NCBI GenBank assembly: GCA_006384855.1
Contig: VCJN01000679.1
Span: 100,483-164,482, forward strand
Origin: Tetraselmis striata
Taxonomy: Eukaryota; Chlorophyta; Chlorodendrophyceae; Chlorodendrales; Chlorodendraceae
DNA: 64,000 nt
Direction of reading: 5' to 3'
Under the pieces are notes generated by a model that saw only the letters and a program-made list of their open reading frames with translations, did not search any database and was not told the origin of the DNA. Position 1 is the stretch's first letter. Each line of letters opens with the position of its first letter. Of this stretch, positions 1-10,915 are shown piece after piece. The position numbers were made by a program, and so were the translations under genes.

Positions 1-705
1 ATCTGAGAGCTTGATGACCTTGTGACAGTGCATTTGCACACACCACAGGTTCAAGCGCTCCAGCAGCTTTGCGTTTGACTCGCCCGACTCCATGCGGGCG
101 TACTGGAGGTAGTTCGTGTGGCATATGCCTACGACGTGGCAGAAGCTATCGATCCACCGGCCGCCAGAGTTGAACCAGTTCAAGTGCTCTGGCTCCTCCA
201 GCACGGCCACATCGGCATCAGAGTGCGGAATGATGCGCGCAATGTCCCCAGTGCCAGCGGGGATGATGCTCTTGAACGCGTCGTCGTAGCGACCAGGATA
301 AAACACGATGCTGAAGGAACACTCGAAGTCGATGCGGCTGGCCAGCCACTCGCGGATGTGCTGCTCCTGCTCAGCGAAGCTGCGGAAGCGGATGCCGTTG
401 GGGTACAGCTTGGCCTGATCAGCCTCGTGCTGAAGCCAGGGAACGACCAGCGTAATGTTCTGCTCGCCTGAGCGTGCGAGGTAGGCTGCGCGTAACAGCG
501 GGTTCACCGCGGTGCCCGTAAGCCATGGCAGAGCGGCCGTCGTAACGACGAAAATATGACGCCCTGGCTCGCGCAGGCTGCTTCCCTCCCCCCGCAGCTT
601 CCTCTCACGTCGCGCGCCCCGGGAAAGCCGTTTCCGACGGAGGACGGCCCGTGCTGTCAGCAGGGCAGCTGCTATCCCGACGCCCTTTCCGACCAGTCGC
701 CACAT
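1..705 (-). CDS. DGD1: Digalactosyldiacylglycerol synthase, 5' part
   Basis: Glycosyltransferase that adds a second galactose from UDP-galactose to monogalactosyldiacylglycerol in the chloroplast outer envelope (known for the family). One open frame runs from ATG at 705 to the window edge without introns, giving 235 residues; an in-frame stop lies just upstream, so the ATG is the first possible start. Residues 1-25 are hydrophobic then strongly basic. The body carries the DGD1 landmarks: RHIFVVTTAALPW, then VVPWLQHEA, YPGRYDDAF, DVAVLEEPEHLNWF and VVGICHTNYLQYARME, in the family order. The 3' part lies beyond position 1. Identification is firm from these motifs; DGD1 rather than DGD2 is favoured by the long basic N terminus, but this is less certain. 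Confidence 0.88.
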   Translation of the reverse strand, partial: MWRLVGKGVGIAAALLTARAVLRRKRLSRGARRERKLRGEGSSLREPGRHIFVVTTAALPWLTGTAVNPLLRAAYLARSGEQNITLVVPWLQHEADQAKLYPNGIRFRSFAEQEQHIREWLASRIDFECSFSIVFYPGRYDDAFKSIIPAGTGDIARIIPHSDADVAVLEEPEHLNWFNSGGRWIDSFCHVVGICHTNYLQYARMESGESNAKLLERLNLWCVQMHCHKVIKLSD

Positions 706-912
706 GATGATGAGAAACAGTGATCCCTGGGGTAGCTACGTACGCCGTGCAGAGCCCTGTGGGTGGGCGAATATTTCTGCCGTTGCAGTGAAGGGCACGC
801 AAGGAAAGGAAACTTCGGGTAACCGTATATGCGGGAGTATCGCCCACATAAAATGAAAATCGAGGCTTAGCTTTGTGATTGAGCTTCAATGCCCAAGGAG
901 GAAACTCGACGA

Positions 913-945
<33 letters not shown>

Positions 946-2328
946 GAATTGGGTAGTAGCTACACGTACTGGTAAGGATACACGCCGGTACCGTAAAGCA
1001 GGCGGGTGCGAGCGCAGCCCCGGCGGCGCTCTGGGCTACCGGTGCAGGTGCATACGAGGGTGCGCTGGCGCCCCGATGTCGTCGTTCCGTGCTGACGTCG
1101 GATGCAATTGTATTTTCCGGAGGATCGTTCTTTTTCGTCCCCGCCGAATTGTAGAGGATCATCTGTATATAGCGACAATATAAAAATGTATGAAAACGGG
1201 TACCGGCGGTGCTGGTAATGAAGTATTTATTCAAATTGTTCATATAGCGACTTTTGCTGAATTTTGCAGCTGCCTCATCATGTAATCAAATATATATAGC
1301 GACCATATCGATATAGGATGCGCTGACGAGCTGCTGTTCGTCGCTACTACCGTATTGGTGCGGCTCCAGCAGCAGCATATATTGGTATGGGTACGACAGC
1401 AGCTGGCAGACAGCCACAACCTGAGGTGGATGGCGATTGCCTAATTCATAGTTCCAGGAGTAGGAGCGCATTCCTGTATCGTATTATCAACGCTTTGAGC
1501 TGTAAATACCATAATCAAAGCGTCAAATGATCCATGGCTGATTTCTTGCAGTCTCAACGGCATTGAAACATGCAAAGAGCACACCACGGTAATGGTTGCC
1601 CCCCCCCCCCCCCTCCCCCCCGCGCGCGCGTTCCCAACCTCCCATCCTCTCTGTTCAAATCCCATGCCTGCGTGATGGCAGCATCCCTAAAACAGTCAGT
1701 ATCTCAACAGAATGCTGCCTGAATGTGTTGATCCTGCTGGAACCCCCCCCCCCCCCCCCCCCCCCCCGCAGACAGCACAGCCCATTACAGTAGTGTGTAG
1801 TATTAGATGTGTTTTGCGACACCGCAACCTGGCAGAATCACGCAGAATCGAGGACTGCAACCTCACCTCTGAAGAAATACGTTTGCTATTGATCTAGGCC
1901 AAGTTCCATCAGGGATATCCGGAGCACATCGTCCGCGTTGCACCCTGTTAGCTGGCTTCAGTTGCAAAGCTTATCAGCAGGCTCTCAACCATCACAGATA
2001 TAAATTCAAAGGCCACTTGTTTCGTCTCAGAAGGGCGGCCGTGTAAAGCGAGGGACGTGCACATAGCACTAGACACCTATGGTCACTATAAACATGTCAT
2101 GCAATCCTTGCGGCGCCTTACTTGCACCGCTGCCATACGGCTTAAAATCAAGCGCGGGCATGGCAAGAGGGAAGTTGGCGAATACCACTCCTCAGGGATC
2201 TTGTGTGCAGACATATTAAGGAACAGGGGGCTGGGGAATGTGTATGTAAGTGGGACGCTGTCCAGTGAGGTATGGGTGCTGGCCCAAACAGATGTCGTTG
2301 TCGCTGGCAGAGTTTGGACGTTGCGTAC
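706..2328. other. Intergenic region with C tracts and motif copies
   Basis: No gene is supported here. The open frames at 605-1243 and 875-1183 are low-complexity. Three copies of the ATAGCGAC motif sit at 1168-1175, 1243-1250 and 1296-1303, upstream of DGD1. Two long C tracts (about 1600-1620 and 1741-1767) lie between inverted arms at 1579-1595 and 1781-1797. The 3' half expected for the neighbouring hydrolase was looked for on the minus strand and not found. Confidence 0.6.
914..944. repeat. (CTG)n trinucleotide repeat
   Basis: About ten uninterrupted GCT/CTG units upstream of the DGD1 start. It creates artificial alanine, serine or leucine runs in overlapping frames that should not be read as protein. 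Confidence 0.9.
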
Positions 2329-3423
2329 CTTTCGCTGTGCAGTGCTCATGCAGAAGGGGTTGCTTATCATGATGGCGCACTTGAGTCTGGTGCCTGCGCC
2401 AATACCGGAATCGGCGATCAGTGGCCACTTGCTGTCCAATGACGGAGCAATATGATCCCATGCAACGCAGAACCCACAGGCAGCAGCGAATGAGCCCAGA
2501 GGCAGCAGCAGCAACCTACCCTCCGGGTGTGAGTCGTAGGTGGCGCAGTACTTGGTGAGGATCATGGCCCCAAGAGAGTAAGACACCGCTGCCAATGGCG
2601 CCAACGGAAACATGGCTTTGATGGTGTCTATCCCGACGCGGATGTCATCAGTAAACGCAGCATTGTATGTTTTTGGTGATGTCAACTTCAGGCCCCCACA
2701 TCCTCTGTGAAGCCGGGCGCATGGGGGTGAAAAATCGCACGAGCTGTGAAAAAGGGGACAGGAATGTGCAAGCACCGCGACCTCCGACATTCGGATGGCA
2801 AGTACAGTGCAGCACACAGTCCACACCTGTAATTAATCACAGCCACTCTCCACCCCTTGCGCTGTGCCGCGTCACACATCCATTTGCAGTACCCCTCGCC
2901 GCTGCCCCCCGCCAGACCATGCATCACCAGCACAACTGGAGTCTCTGGTGCCAAGCCTGGCTCCTTCCGAGAGTTCTGCCACCAATCCAGCGCGATCAAA
3001 CCTCCATCAGGGCAAGTAATGATCTGGCGGTCGAAAGTCTGAGCTGATGGAGACCGTCCGCACAACTGCAAGCAGGCATACATACATATTGCATCAGTGG
3101 CGAAGCTTGTTGGCTGAATCCCACTGACTTCGTCGACATTTGCCGAAGCCGGGAGAGTGCATCGTGGACATATAATGCAGACGGCATGCAAGACACGTGT
3201 GGTAGAGCTCACTTCCAAACAACGTCTGCGCATCCGACAGCCACAGCCAAGGTGTAGGACGGAAACGCTCAAAGAGGCTCTTGCAGTGCTTCTGTACCAC
3301 GCTGGACACCTCGCTGTCCGGATGGAAGTGTAGCGTGGGGATTTCACAGACGTAGGAATAGTAGTACCTGAGGAAGCCATGTGATTCAGTAAACAAACAC
3401 TGAAACCAAGCGAGGACACCCAT
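2329..3423 (-). CDS. YheT/EMB8-type alpha/beta hydrolase, 3' half missing
   Basis: Exons on the minus strand: 3423-3213; about 3043-2827; 2704-2520; 2393-2329. Exon 1 gives the family signature PTLHFHPDS and RFRPTPWLW followed by AQTLFG. Exon 2 gives TCPDGGLIALDWW and the oxyanion motif VLVMHGLAGGSGEGY. The exon 2/3 junction recreates INYRGCGGLKLTSPKTYNAAF in phase, and exon 3 carries the nucleophile elbow as SYSLGA. Exon 4 gives KCAIMISNPF. The expected C-terminal third, with the catalytic Asp and His, is not visible downstream before DGD1, so the gene may be truncated or rearranged. The exon 1/2 junction is uncertain: donor phase 1 fits only a weak acceptor at about 3044. Such proteins are esterases or lipases of unknown substrate (ABHD1/3 relatives). 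Confidence 0.68.
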
Positions 3424-4565
3424 CCGTTTTGTATTCCATTAACAAGGAACGCTGCCAGCTGAAATTACGTTCCTCACCGCCGGCACTGGGACGATCCTTG
3501 TTCTCGCTGAATTAAATGATTCCCTTTAGAGGGGAGGGGGGGAGGGGGGGGGGTTGAGTACCATACGTATGCAGCCGCTCCAGAGGTCAGTGTCCCGGCG
3601 AGGAGCTTCGCTTTAAGGCGCTTAAACAGCTCCACGCTAGGCCCGCCCATGGCGAAGTTCTGACTGTGAGGCTATCAGGTAAGACGTTTGGCGATTCGGC
3701 TCGGCCTCTTCAACAGGCACCGCTTCAGGGTGGGGCGCCAGGGGCCCGGCGTGTATCCGGGTATATCCGATGCCCAGCGGTTGTACACAGTTTTGTTTGC
3801 TGCCACGAGGGCGGGTGCCTGCCACTTCACAGGTCGGCAAAGTAAGCCGGTTGCTGGAGAGAACGGGCACGGCTGAGTGTTGTGAAGTCGCTGAGAGTGC
3901 TGCCTTGCGCCCCCGGCGCGGGCATCGCTCCGCAAAGTTGGAATTGGCGGCAAGCCTGGTTGACAGTTGACAGCGTCTAGCAGCGTATGATCCTTATTTT
4001 GCGCAACAGGGTATATTTATCAGCGGCGCCGGCGCCACTACATTGATATTTGAAATATTAATAAGTGCTGAGCTGGTCGCCGCTAGATTTCATCCGCACA
4101 ATTGGCCTTCAATTTATTATCTAACAAACTATTAGTCGCTAATAGAACATAGGCGGAGCAGAAGCACTGCGTTAATATACTGAGACATTCGCTACTGCTG
4201 CCAACCTGATGCGCTGCTGCGCTCATTGTCTGCCACCGCGCCAGCAGCGCGACATTGTGCCGGCTGAGCACGCACTGCAACAATTACTCACCTCAACGAC
4301 TCCTGTCTCAGACACGGAGATAGAGTGCGGCGGCATACACAAGCACCCCATACCTAGCCAACGAAAACAGCTCATGCAAAGCACAAGCGTCAGAAGCAGC
4401 TCGGAATAGCCGCAGCCTGTCATACGCAAGTAGTCTTTTTGAGACCCTCGGACTGCAAGCCGGGGCGGGGGCGGGGTGCGAAGCGAGCGCAGCAACCGGC
4501 GAAACCGAATCGGCAGCGGCCCGCCGAACCCGTCGGCCCGTGCAGCCTGTACTCGTATTGTCACT
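3424..4565. promoter_or_regulatory. Divergent intergenic region, hydrolase and POLD4
   Basis: Shared upstream region of two divergently transcribed genes. It contains a G-rich tract at 3532-3554 and a minus-strand copy of the recurrent motif (read on plus as TTAGTCGCTAATAG at about 4133-4146). No coding similarity was seen in any frame. Confidence 0.5.
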
Positions 4566-4937
4566 ATGTCCTCACGTCGTATTAGCTCGCTGTTTCAGCA
4601 GCAAAAGAATCAAGCTACGCCTGGGGTTCACAAGGGAGGCGTGTCAAAGAAAGACGCCACCTCGAGCAAGCAGGCGGCCGTAACGAAACGCAAGGCAGCC
4701 GAGCGGGACGAGGAGCAGATGGAAGCGCGCGACCTTTTGCTCAAGAAGTTCGACCTATGCATGAAGTACGGGCCCTGCATCGGCATGACGCGCTTGGAGC
4801 GCTGGGAGCGTGCAGAGGAGCTGGGCCTTAGTCCGCCTGCTAACGTTCGACACGTTCTGACGGAGCTCGCTACGAGTTCGAACAAGGCGCCCGGTGAGCT
4901 GGATGAGAATAAGTGTCTTTGGGAGGATCGTATCTAA
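4566..4937 (+). CDS. POLD4: DNA polymerase delta small subunit (p12)
   Basis: Single-exon gene of 123 residues; ATG at 4566 is chosen because the protein then starts like plant POLD4, a short basic segment with a PIP-like RRISSLFQQQK (residues 4-14), while upstream in-frame codons add an Arg-rich leader with no family counterpart. The middle is charged and low-complexity. The conserved core is FDLCMKYGPCIGMTRLERW, then RAEELGLSPPANVRHVL, and the protein ends in CLWEDRI, as plant homologues do. The subunit stabilises polymerase delta at the replication fork and contacts PCNA. A TGTAA polyadenylation signal follows at 5045-5049. The gene converges with the AIF-like gene. Confidence 0.9.
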   Translation: MSSRRISSLFQQQKNQATPGVHKGGVSKKDATSSKQAAVTKRKAAERDEEQMEARDLLLKKFDLCMKYGPCIGMTRLERWERAEELGLSPPANVRHVLTELATSSNKAPGELDENKCLWEDRI

Positions 4938-5725
4938 ATTTCCAGCGTCGCGTCCCGACATATGCACGTCCCCTAAAAAGGGCTCGGCTGTGCAACCATC
5001 AAGATCCGGACCATACCGTATCTGGGCGAGTTGGTTATCGACCTTGTAACTATTACAGTAGTGTGCTCATCACCCACAAGCGCAGCAGCCCTCAGCGTGC
5101 ATTTATGCATAGGCAGATTTGGGCTTTTAACCAGCACAGGCCCGGAGCAAGGCAATGCGAAGAGAGGTTGCCATTCTATACGCAATCGCTCGCTGAAAAT
5201 CATGCCAGGCTATGCCAGGAGACGATGGTTAAGCTGGGTTTTATTTGCCGCTTGCCTTCACATTTACTTTTGGTGAACTTGTGCGTTTCATAGACTAACC
5301 AAGCGCAACTAGCGTAATCGCACATACAGGGGTATGGGAAGGAGGGGGGGGGGTACGAATCATGCAATCATGCGATCCAGGAACAAGAATTCCCCTGCCC
5401 TGCTGGTCGTAGCACGTGCGGTGATTCCATCCATGCCCGCAGTGCCACCTGTGCATAGGAGGTAGCTAGTTTGCTACTACAATGTACTCTGCAGCAGCAT
5501 GAGGTCCCATGGCCCCCGGGATGCTGCGCCGCTCTGCAATGACAAAGGTAGATTGTCAGGCAGGTGCCCAGCCAAGTAGTTGCATAGCACGTGTACTGTC
5601 AAAGTACAACAGCCGGCTGTTTCGTCTGTAATACATGTTACTTTGATGTGACGCATGTGCCAGCAAATGAACGAAACATAGACTTCAAACACTTGCTCTT
5701 TTCCTGGCCAGTACGCTGCCGTGGT
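4938..5725. other. Convergent intergenic region
   Basis: Between the 3' ends of POLD4 and the AIF-like gene. Apart from the TGTAA signal and a G-run at 5341-5352 I see no gene or repeat. Confidence 0.5.
5045..5049 (+). terminator. TGTAA polyadenylation signal of POLD4
   Basis: TGTAA, the chlorophyte poly(A) signal, 108 bases after the stop codon. Confidence 0.45.
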
Positions 5726-7822
5726 TCATTTCATGCTCTGTGGCACCGGGGGCGTGGTCGCCGCCGGCTTGGCCTTGCCAGTTATGCCTGGGTAGCTGTG
5801 CTGCTTTGGAAACTTCGGCAGGAGCCCCTCAAGCATCAAGACGGATGCCCCTTCACCGCCTGCTGGCCCGCAGCAGGTGCCGCACATGTGGCTGCAGCCC
5901 GGCATAATGCACCAGCAGCATGGCAGGGGGCAGAAGGGGAAGCCCCCGCCGCACGGCACGCAGCAGCAGACTTGGATCGGAGGCGGCAACACATCTGCGT
6001 TCCACATGAGGAAGCCGCCCGTGCCGTGTCCGACCTTCACGTTCATGGGCGTGGCCATTGGCGGGGGCTGCTCCTTGTCCACGTGCTTGGTGACCGGCTG
6101 CCCCTGGATGAATCGGTGCGCGTTCGCTGCGCAAGTAATTGCCTCGGCGGATATCCTTGAGATCACTGGGTGGCCCAGCAGCTTGTGGTCGGTCACACCT
6201 GTGCCGTAAACATGCCACAGGCCGAGAAGTGAGTGCGAGTACGTGCAGCCTGGAATGTGGCTGATGTACAAGAGAGACGGGAGCGGTGCAGGTTCTAGTG
6301 TGCTTATGGAAGCGGCTCAGCTGCTTAAAGACGAGTCAGATGAGAAGGACGCCATGCGCTGGATAAGCATTGGATGCCATCACCCATTCGCCTGCATGTG
6401 CTAGCAGCGACAAAGAGCAGCAGGACGAGAAAGTGGAGGATCTCACCCACTCCGAAAATCTCCGGGTACTTGGTGCTCTGACATCCATGCCATGACACCA
6501 CAAATGAATTATCAGTCACCTGTCATCACACGGGCTGATGTGTCTGCTTGTATGCTGCATGCATGCATGCCGTGTGCATGTGAGCATGGGTCAGCAGCGG
6601 CAGAGTGGTACCTGCAGGCACTCATTGACCGTGATTTGCTTTCGGTCATTGAGCGCGTCCGAGCCATCCAGGAAGTGCGTGTTTGGTCTCTGGCTGAACA
6701 TCGGGAGGTACACATCAAAGACTAGCTCGGAGACCTCGCCGCCTGAGACGGGCAGGGTCCCTGGCTCCAGCTTGGGCTCCAGCCACTCAACGTCCGTCGG
6801 CGCGCTGCCCTGCACCACCTTGATACCTCGCCTGTTGAGATGCTTCCAGACTTCCTTCAGGATCTTCTCCGGCCATGGATCGGACTTCAGGATGCCGCCG
6901 GTGCGTGATAGTACAGTGATGGATACATTGGGGTGCCTTGCAGAGATATCCCCTGCCATCTCCAAGCCGACAGTGCCGGCCCCATTGATGACAATCGACT
7001 TGGCGCCTGCGATGGCGGCTCCAGCCGCTTGGAGCTGTAACGATCGACAGGCAATGCAAAACATGCACTTCAGAAAGCAGTCAATGCGACCCTTCATGGC
7101 AGAGCATCTACCTCGGTTCTGTCAACATTTGGCTGACATACGCTTGGAGCTGCTTCCACATCTCTGCGGCAACTCAAGCCCATTTGGGTGATCTTTTCGC
7201 TGAAGTGTCAATCTGCTTAAGTGTTGGCTTGCTCTCATGCTCATGCTGCCCACCCCTTGGATGCTGAGCAGTAGATGTGCTTTCTGCTGTTGCTAGTGAT
7301 GTCTTCATGTATTCTAGTTTGTGTGAAATTGTGCTTCATGGCAGACGGGGACGAGGGAGTCACTTGAGTGTGACCCAATGCCGAGTTCCCAGCAAATCAG
7401 TTCCTGGAGGGGGAGGAGGGGGAGGTCCTGGCAGCGACAAGGTGGCGCACCTCAGCCTGTCGAAAAGCGAGGCTCTGTCCCAGCGGGGGGCAAAGCAGCG
7501 GCAGCCTGCCCCCGGTTGCGATGATAACCGCCTTATACGTCAGGGGTGGGGCGCTGGCGAAGCGGATTGTGCGCGTCGGGGGGTCCAGCTCGGCGACGGC
7601 ATCCATCACATACTCGGCCCCGGGCACCTTGAGCTCGTCCGCCGATGACACCCACGCGCTATACTGGGTGGGATCGCTCACAAAGACGCAGCTGGCTATG
7701 CTGAACTCCACGAAGGGGTTACCGATGCACGCTGTGACGTTCACCCCCGCCTTTGTGAGCTTATCGACGGCGTGCACCATGCCGGCCCCGCCGCCAATTA
7801 CGGCCACGTCGCAGGTGGCCAT
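5726..7822 (-). CDS. AIF/AIFM2-like FAD-NAD(P)H oxidoreductase with Cys-rich tail
   Basis: Four exons: 7822-7451, 7034-6612, 6477-6447 (31 bases) and 6198-5726; phases agree and give 432 residues. The start is set by the FAD-binding Rossmann motif VAVIGGGAGM at residues 6-15. ATGGRLPLL closes the first FAD segment. Exon 2 opens with the NAD(P)-binding fold IVINGAGTVGLE (138-149). The micro-exon encodes STKYPEIFGV, completing the second FAD segment, and joins to GVTDHKLLGHP. Family members (AIFM2/FSP1, plant AIF-like) pass electrons from NAD(P)H to quinones. Two oddities: the near-invariant Gly-Asp that touches FAD here reads Gly-Gly, and after the usual C-terminal domain residues about 353-390 hold some twelve cysteines (CCCVPC, CPLPCCWC, CGTCC). 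The tail might bind metal or be palmitoylated; that is inference. Confidence 0.8.
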
Positions 7823-8733
7823 GCCGACGCCGCTGAGCTACGGTACCTCCACGGGGTATGCTAACGCCTCGAGCTACCTGATACCTCAATCGATTTCGAA
7901 ATAGCGTGTGCTCGACACGGCTACCCGGGCTATCTCAACCGCGCAGGCATGTCGCTCCCGAGGCCGTGGGCGGTGGAACGATAATATACATACGATTGCC
8001 GGGCCGCATGTTCCTGATTCTCCTGCGGCTGCGCGCGTGATTAGCGACCACTGGAGTGAATTATAAAAGGCCATTAGCGACTAGCGCTACTTGCACATGG
8101 ATCTCGATTTATTCTACCCGTTATTCGGCGGTATCTACTGCGTATGCGGATGAATACATGTGTATATATTATTCCGACTTCACTCGCCCAATGTCCGAAC
8201 GATATGTGAACTATCACGTTCGTTCGCCGCATCCGCGAAAGATAGCGACTACATGTGTATATATTTCAAGGATTGCACCGGTCGAATTTATTGTTTGTGG
8301 TCGCTGCTACGGCAGGTCCCTATCGCTAGTAGCGCTACATAATCGGGGTTCCCGCAAAAAATATAGCTCTAATTAGATAGCACTTTATTGACACGTCAGC
8401 GCGTAACGCCCGCGTACGCGCAATTAGATAGCTCTCAGACATAATATAAACGGATGCGCGGGCGCGACACAGCTCGTGCATAGTTATTCTGCTATTCCAC
8501 CTCGATCTTCTAACGCGCACGTCCTCCCGGCAGAAGCAGCCTCGTTCACGAAACATCGCCGCCATTCTCGATCTGTCGCCCGGCCTCTTGGCGATATCAG
8601 CAATAATTGGCGGGTCAGTCGCGGAGCTGTTGAGCATACGCCCCAGCGGCAGAGTGCCCGTATCCCCTGCCGCAGTCTCTAGCCGCTATCGCAGGCGCAG
8701 CACAGCACGCAGCAATATCGGCCAGCCGACGCC
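7823..8733. promoter_or_regulatory. Divergent intergenic region, AIF-like and TauD genes
   Basis: A 911-base region between two divergent start codons. It holds three AGCGAC motif copies: TTAGCGACC at 8041-8049, ATTAGCGACTAGCG at 8073-8086 and ATAGCGACTACA at 8242-8253, plus AT-rich stretches. No coding exon recognised. Confidence 0.5.
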
Positions 8734-10533
8734 TTGCCGCTAATGTCTGCTGCCCTCCAGTGGCGAGGCACCTGCCAAAGCCGACTTATTCAGGCGGTCG
8801 TTGGGCTCCGACATCCCCTGCTCCACCGGCCGGCTGCCCCTACCACACCCCGCCGCTTCGCCTCTGTCGCGGCGTCGGCAGCTTCTGCTCTGACAATGGC
8901 AGTGCCGTACAACTTGGCGCCGCTGCCGATAGTTGGAGCTGTAGTGGAAGGCGTCGACCTGAACGCGCCTGTCTCTGAGTTCGCCCAACCCCCCCCCTTC
9001 CCCCTCCTTCCCATTCTTAATGAAGTTGTATCCTGACTATTATCCAAACACCACTCCATAAAGCACCCGTCATCGCTGCTGTTGTCTGCGCATCCATGGG
9101 CCCTAGGACGAGCCGCTTGACTCGCGCCTGGGAGGAGCCGCTTCCTGTCAGAAACGGGTATCACTTGTCAGGCTGAGCTCACATGTTCCTTGTTCTCGTG
9201 TGCATCAGGGATCTTGCTGCGACAATCACCCACGATGCGTTCGAGCATAGTCTGCTCCTGTTCCGGGGACAAGGCAAAGTTTCCGGCGACAGGTGCGCGC
9301 TCACACCCGTGCCGTGAGAGTGGACCTGCGCTCTATGTGTCTTAATATTGAATTCAAATTGTTTTATTTTTACAATTCATTCCTGCCAGTCTTACTTCTT
9401 GCCAGTCATACCTGCCAGTGCACCGGCCAGGTGTCTTCTTCTGTTGAAAAATCCGTTGCGAGTGCGCCGGCTTGCAGGGGTCGCTGACCGCCTCCTGTTC
9501 CGGGTTGTGTTGCTGTCATCGCCAGGCAATGTGAGATCAGCCGGTGGTTTGGAGAGATCGAGAGCCGGCCATTCGGGAAGCACCCCCGCTCGCCCAACAC
9601 CGACGTGTTCCGCGTGTCCAATGTTGCCGCGGAGGGCTGCACAGGCGTGGGGCGCACCGGCTGGCACATTGACGGCTCCTTCATGGACGCACCGTACCAA
9701 GTGAGCTGCTACCACATGCACGCTGTGCCCACGCGCGGCGCGACAGCGTTTGTGAGCCTGGAGGCCCTCATCAACCGCATGTCGGACGACCAACGATCGA
9801 AATGGGACCGACTGTGGATGTGCTCTGACCGGCAGACTGGCCCACAGCACCCGGTGAGCCCCCTGCCCCCCCCGTGGGGAGGCCCAACCTCCCCTACCAT
9901 GACCACTGCCACCCTTTGCTCGCTCTTCTTGGCTTCTCCCAGTTCAAGCAGGTATGGCCCAGGCCGTCGGGAGCATTGACATGGGCCCCACGGACAGGTG
10001 CTCTACAAGCATCCGGTGACCGGAAGATCGACCATGTGCCTCCACCTTGGAATGACGCGCGGCTTCATATGGGACAAAGGCACCCCGGACTCCCGCGTGA
10101 CGGTATGTCCCCACTGGTTGCGCTCCCTGATGAAACATGACTGCCAATGCCACTGTCTCAACCCTGGGGAGGTCCAACCCACACATAATCTCATCACCTC
10201 CAACTGCGTGCACCTACCTAGCGGGCGCTGACGCAGCCAAGTATGTATAGAACCTCACCCATGGCCTGGCTAGTTGTCTCGAGGATCAACACTCGATGTG
10301 TCTGGCAGGGGGAGGCAGAGACAGAGGCGCTCCTGGGTGAGCTGGAGCAGCTGCTGCAAGAAAACGAGGATCTGGTGTATCGACACGAGTGGCAGGACGG
10401 GGACTTTCTGATCACCGACAACCTGGCTCTAGCTCACGAGGCGACACCGGAGACGCAGCTGCCGGTGTCCCAGGTCGGCCTCCGCATCCTCCACAGGACG
10501 ACGGTCGCGGGTGTCCATGTCCCCAGCAAATGA
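8734..10533 (+). CDS. TauD/TfdA-family 2-oxoglutarate/Fe(II) dioxygenase
   Basis: Five exons in consistent phase: 8734-8978, 9209-9292, 9526-9853, 9998-10102, 10309-10533; 328 residues. The first 55 residues are Arg/Ala/Ser-rich without acidic residues, looking like an organelle transit peptide, before the mature start around MAVPYNLAPLPIVGAVVEGVDL; an internal ATG at 8896 is an alternative start. The core has SLLLFRGQ, TDVFRVSN, the iron-binding GWHIDGSF (His157, Asp159), the distal ligand in DNLALAHEA (His297) and a 2-oxoglutarate-binding arginine in GLRILHRTTV. These enzymes hydroxylate small molecules such as taurine or sulfonates; the substrate cannot be told from sequence. All metal ligands are present, so it should be active. 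Confidence 0.87.
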
Positions 10534-10915
10534 GGAAACGTCACCATTGAGTCTGTACAAGTGTACAAATCCAAGCGCATGTATAGCAGCGACATTGGCA
10601 GTGAGTCCATGTCGCAGGTTGTAGCTAATGAGTGTAGGAGTCAGCTGGAGCTCTGTCAATATGAAACACACATGCAGAGCGCTTCCATGCCCACATTTAC
10701 CATTCCAGTGGCCAGCAGGGACACATCAGGATGCCTCACATGGAGAGGAGGGGGGGCTGTTCAGCTGTGTGCTGTGTGCTGTGCTGCTCAAACGGTTGGC
10801 ATGTGAATAGACCCAGCCCAGAAGCAGCCGGGTAAAGCGGGTCCAAGAGCATGGTTATATGCCGGTGGGGAGAGACCAGGGAAGGGCAGGTTGTGTTCTA
10901 CATTGGGGCGGTTGG
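10534..10915. other. Convergent intergenic region
   Basis: 382 bases between the 3' ends of the dioxygenase and the EF-hand gene. No TGTAA signal or gene noticed. Confidence 0.45.

Noticed and set aside
605..1243. 212-residue minus-strand open frame upstream of DGD1
   Set aside because: It overlaps the true DGD1 start in another frame, is driven by the CTG repeat (a serine run) and has no recognisable domain.
5591..6160. 189-residue plus-strand open frame opposite the AIF-like gene
   Set aside because: Antisense shadow of the Cys-rich last exon; the minus strand continues the oxidoreductase fold in phase, the plus frame resembles nothing.
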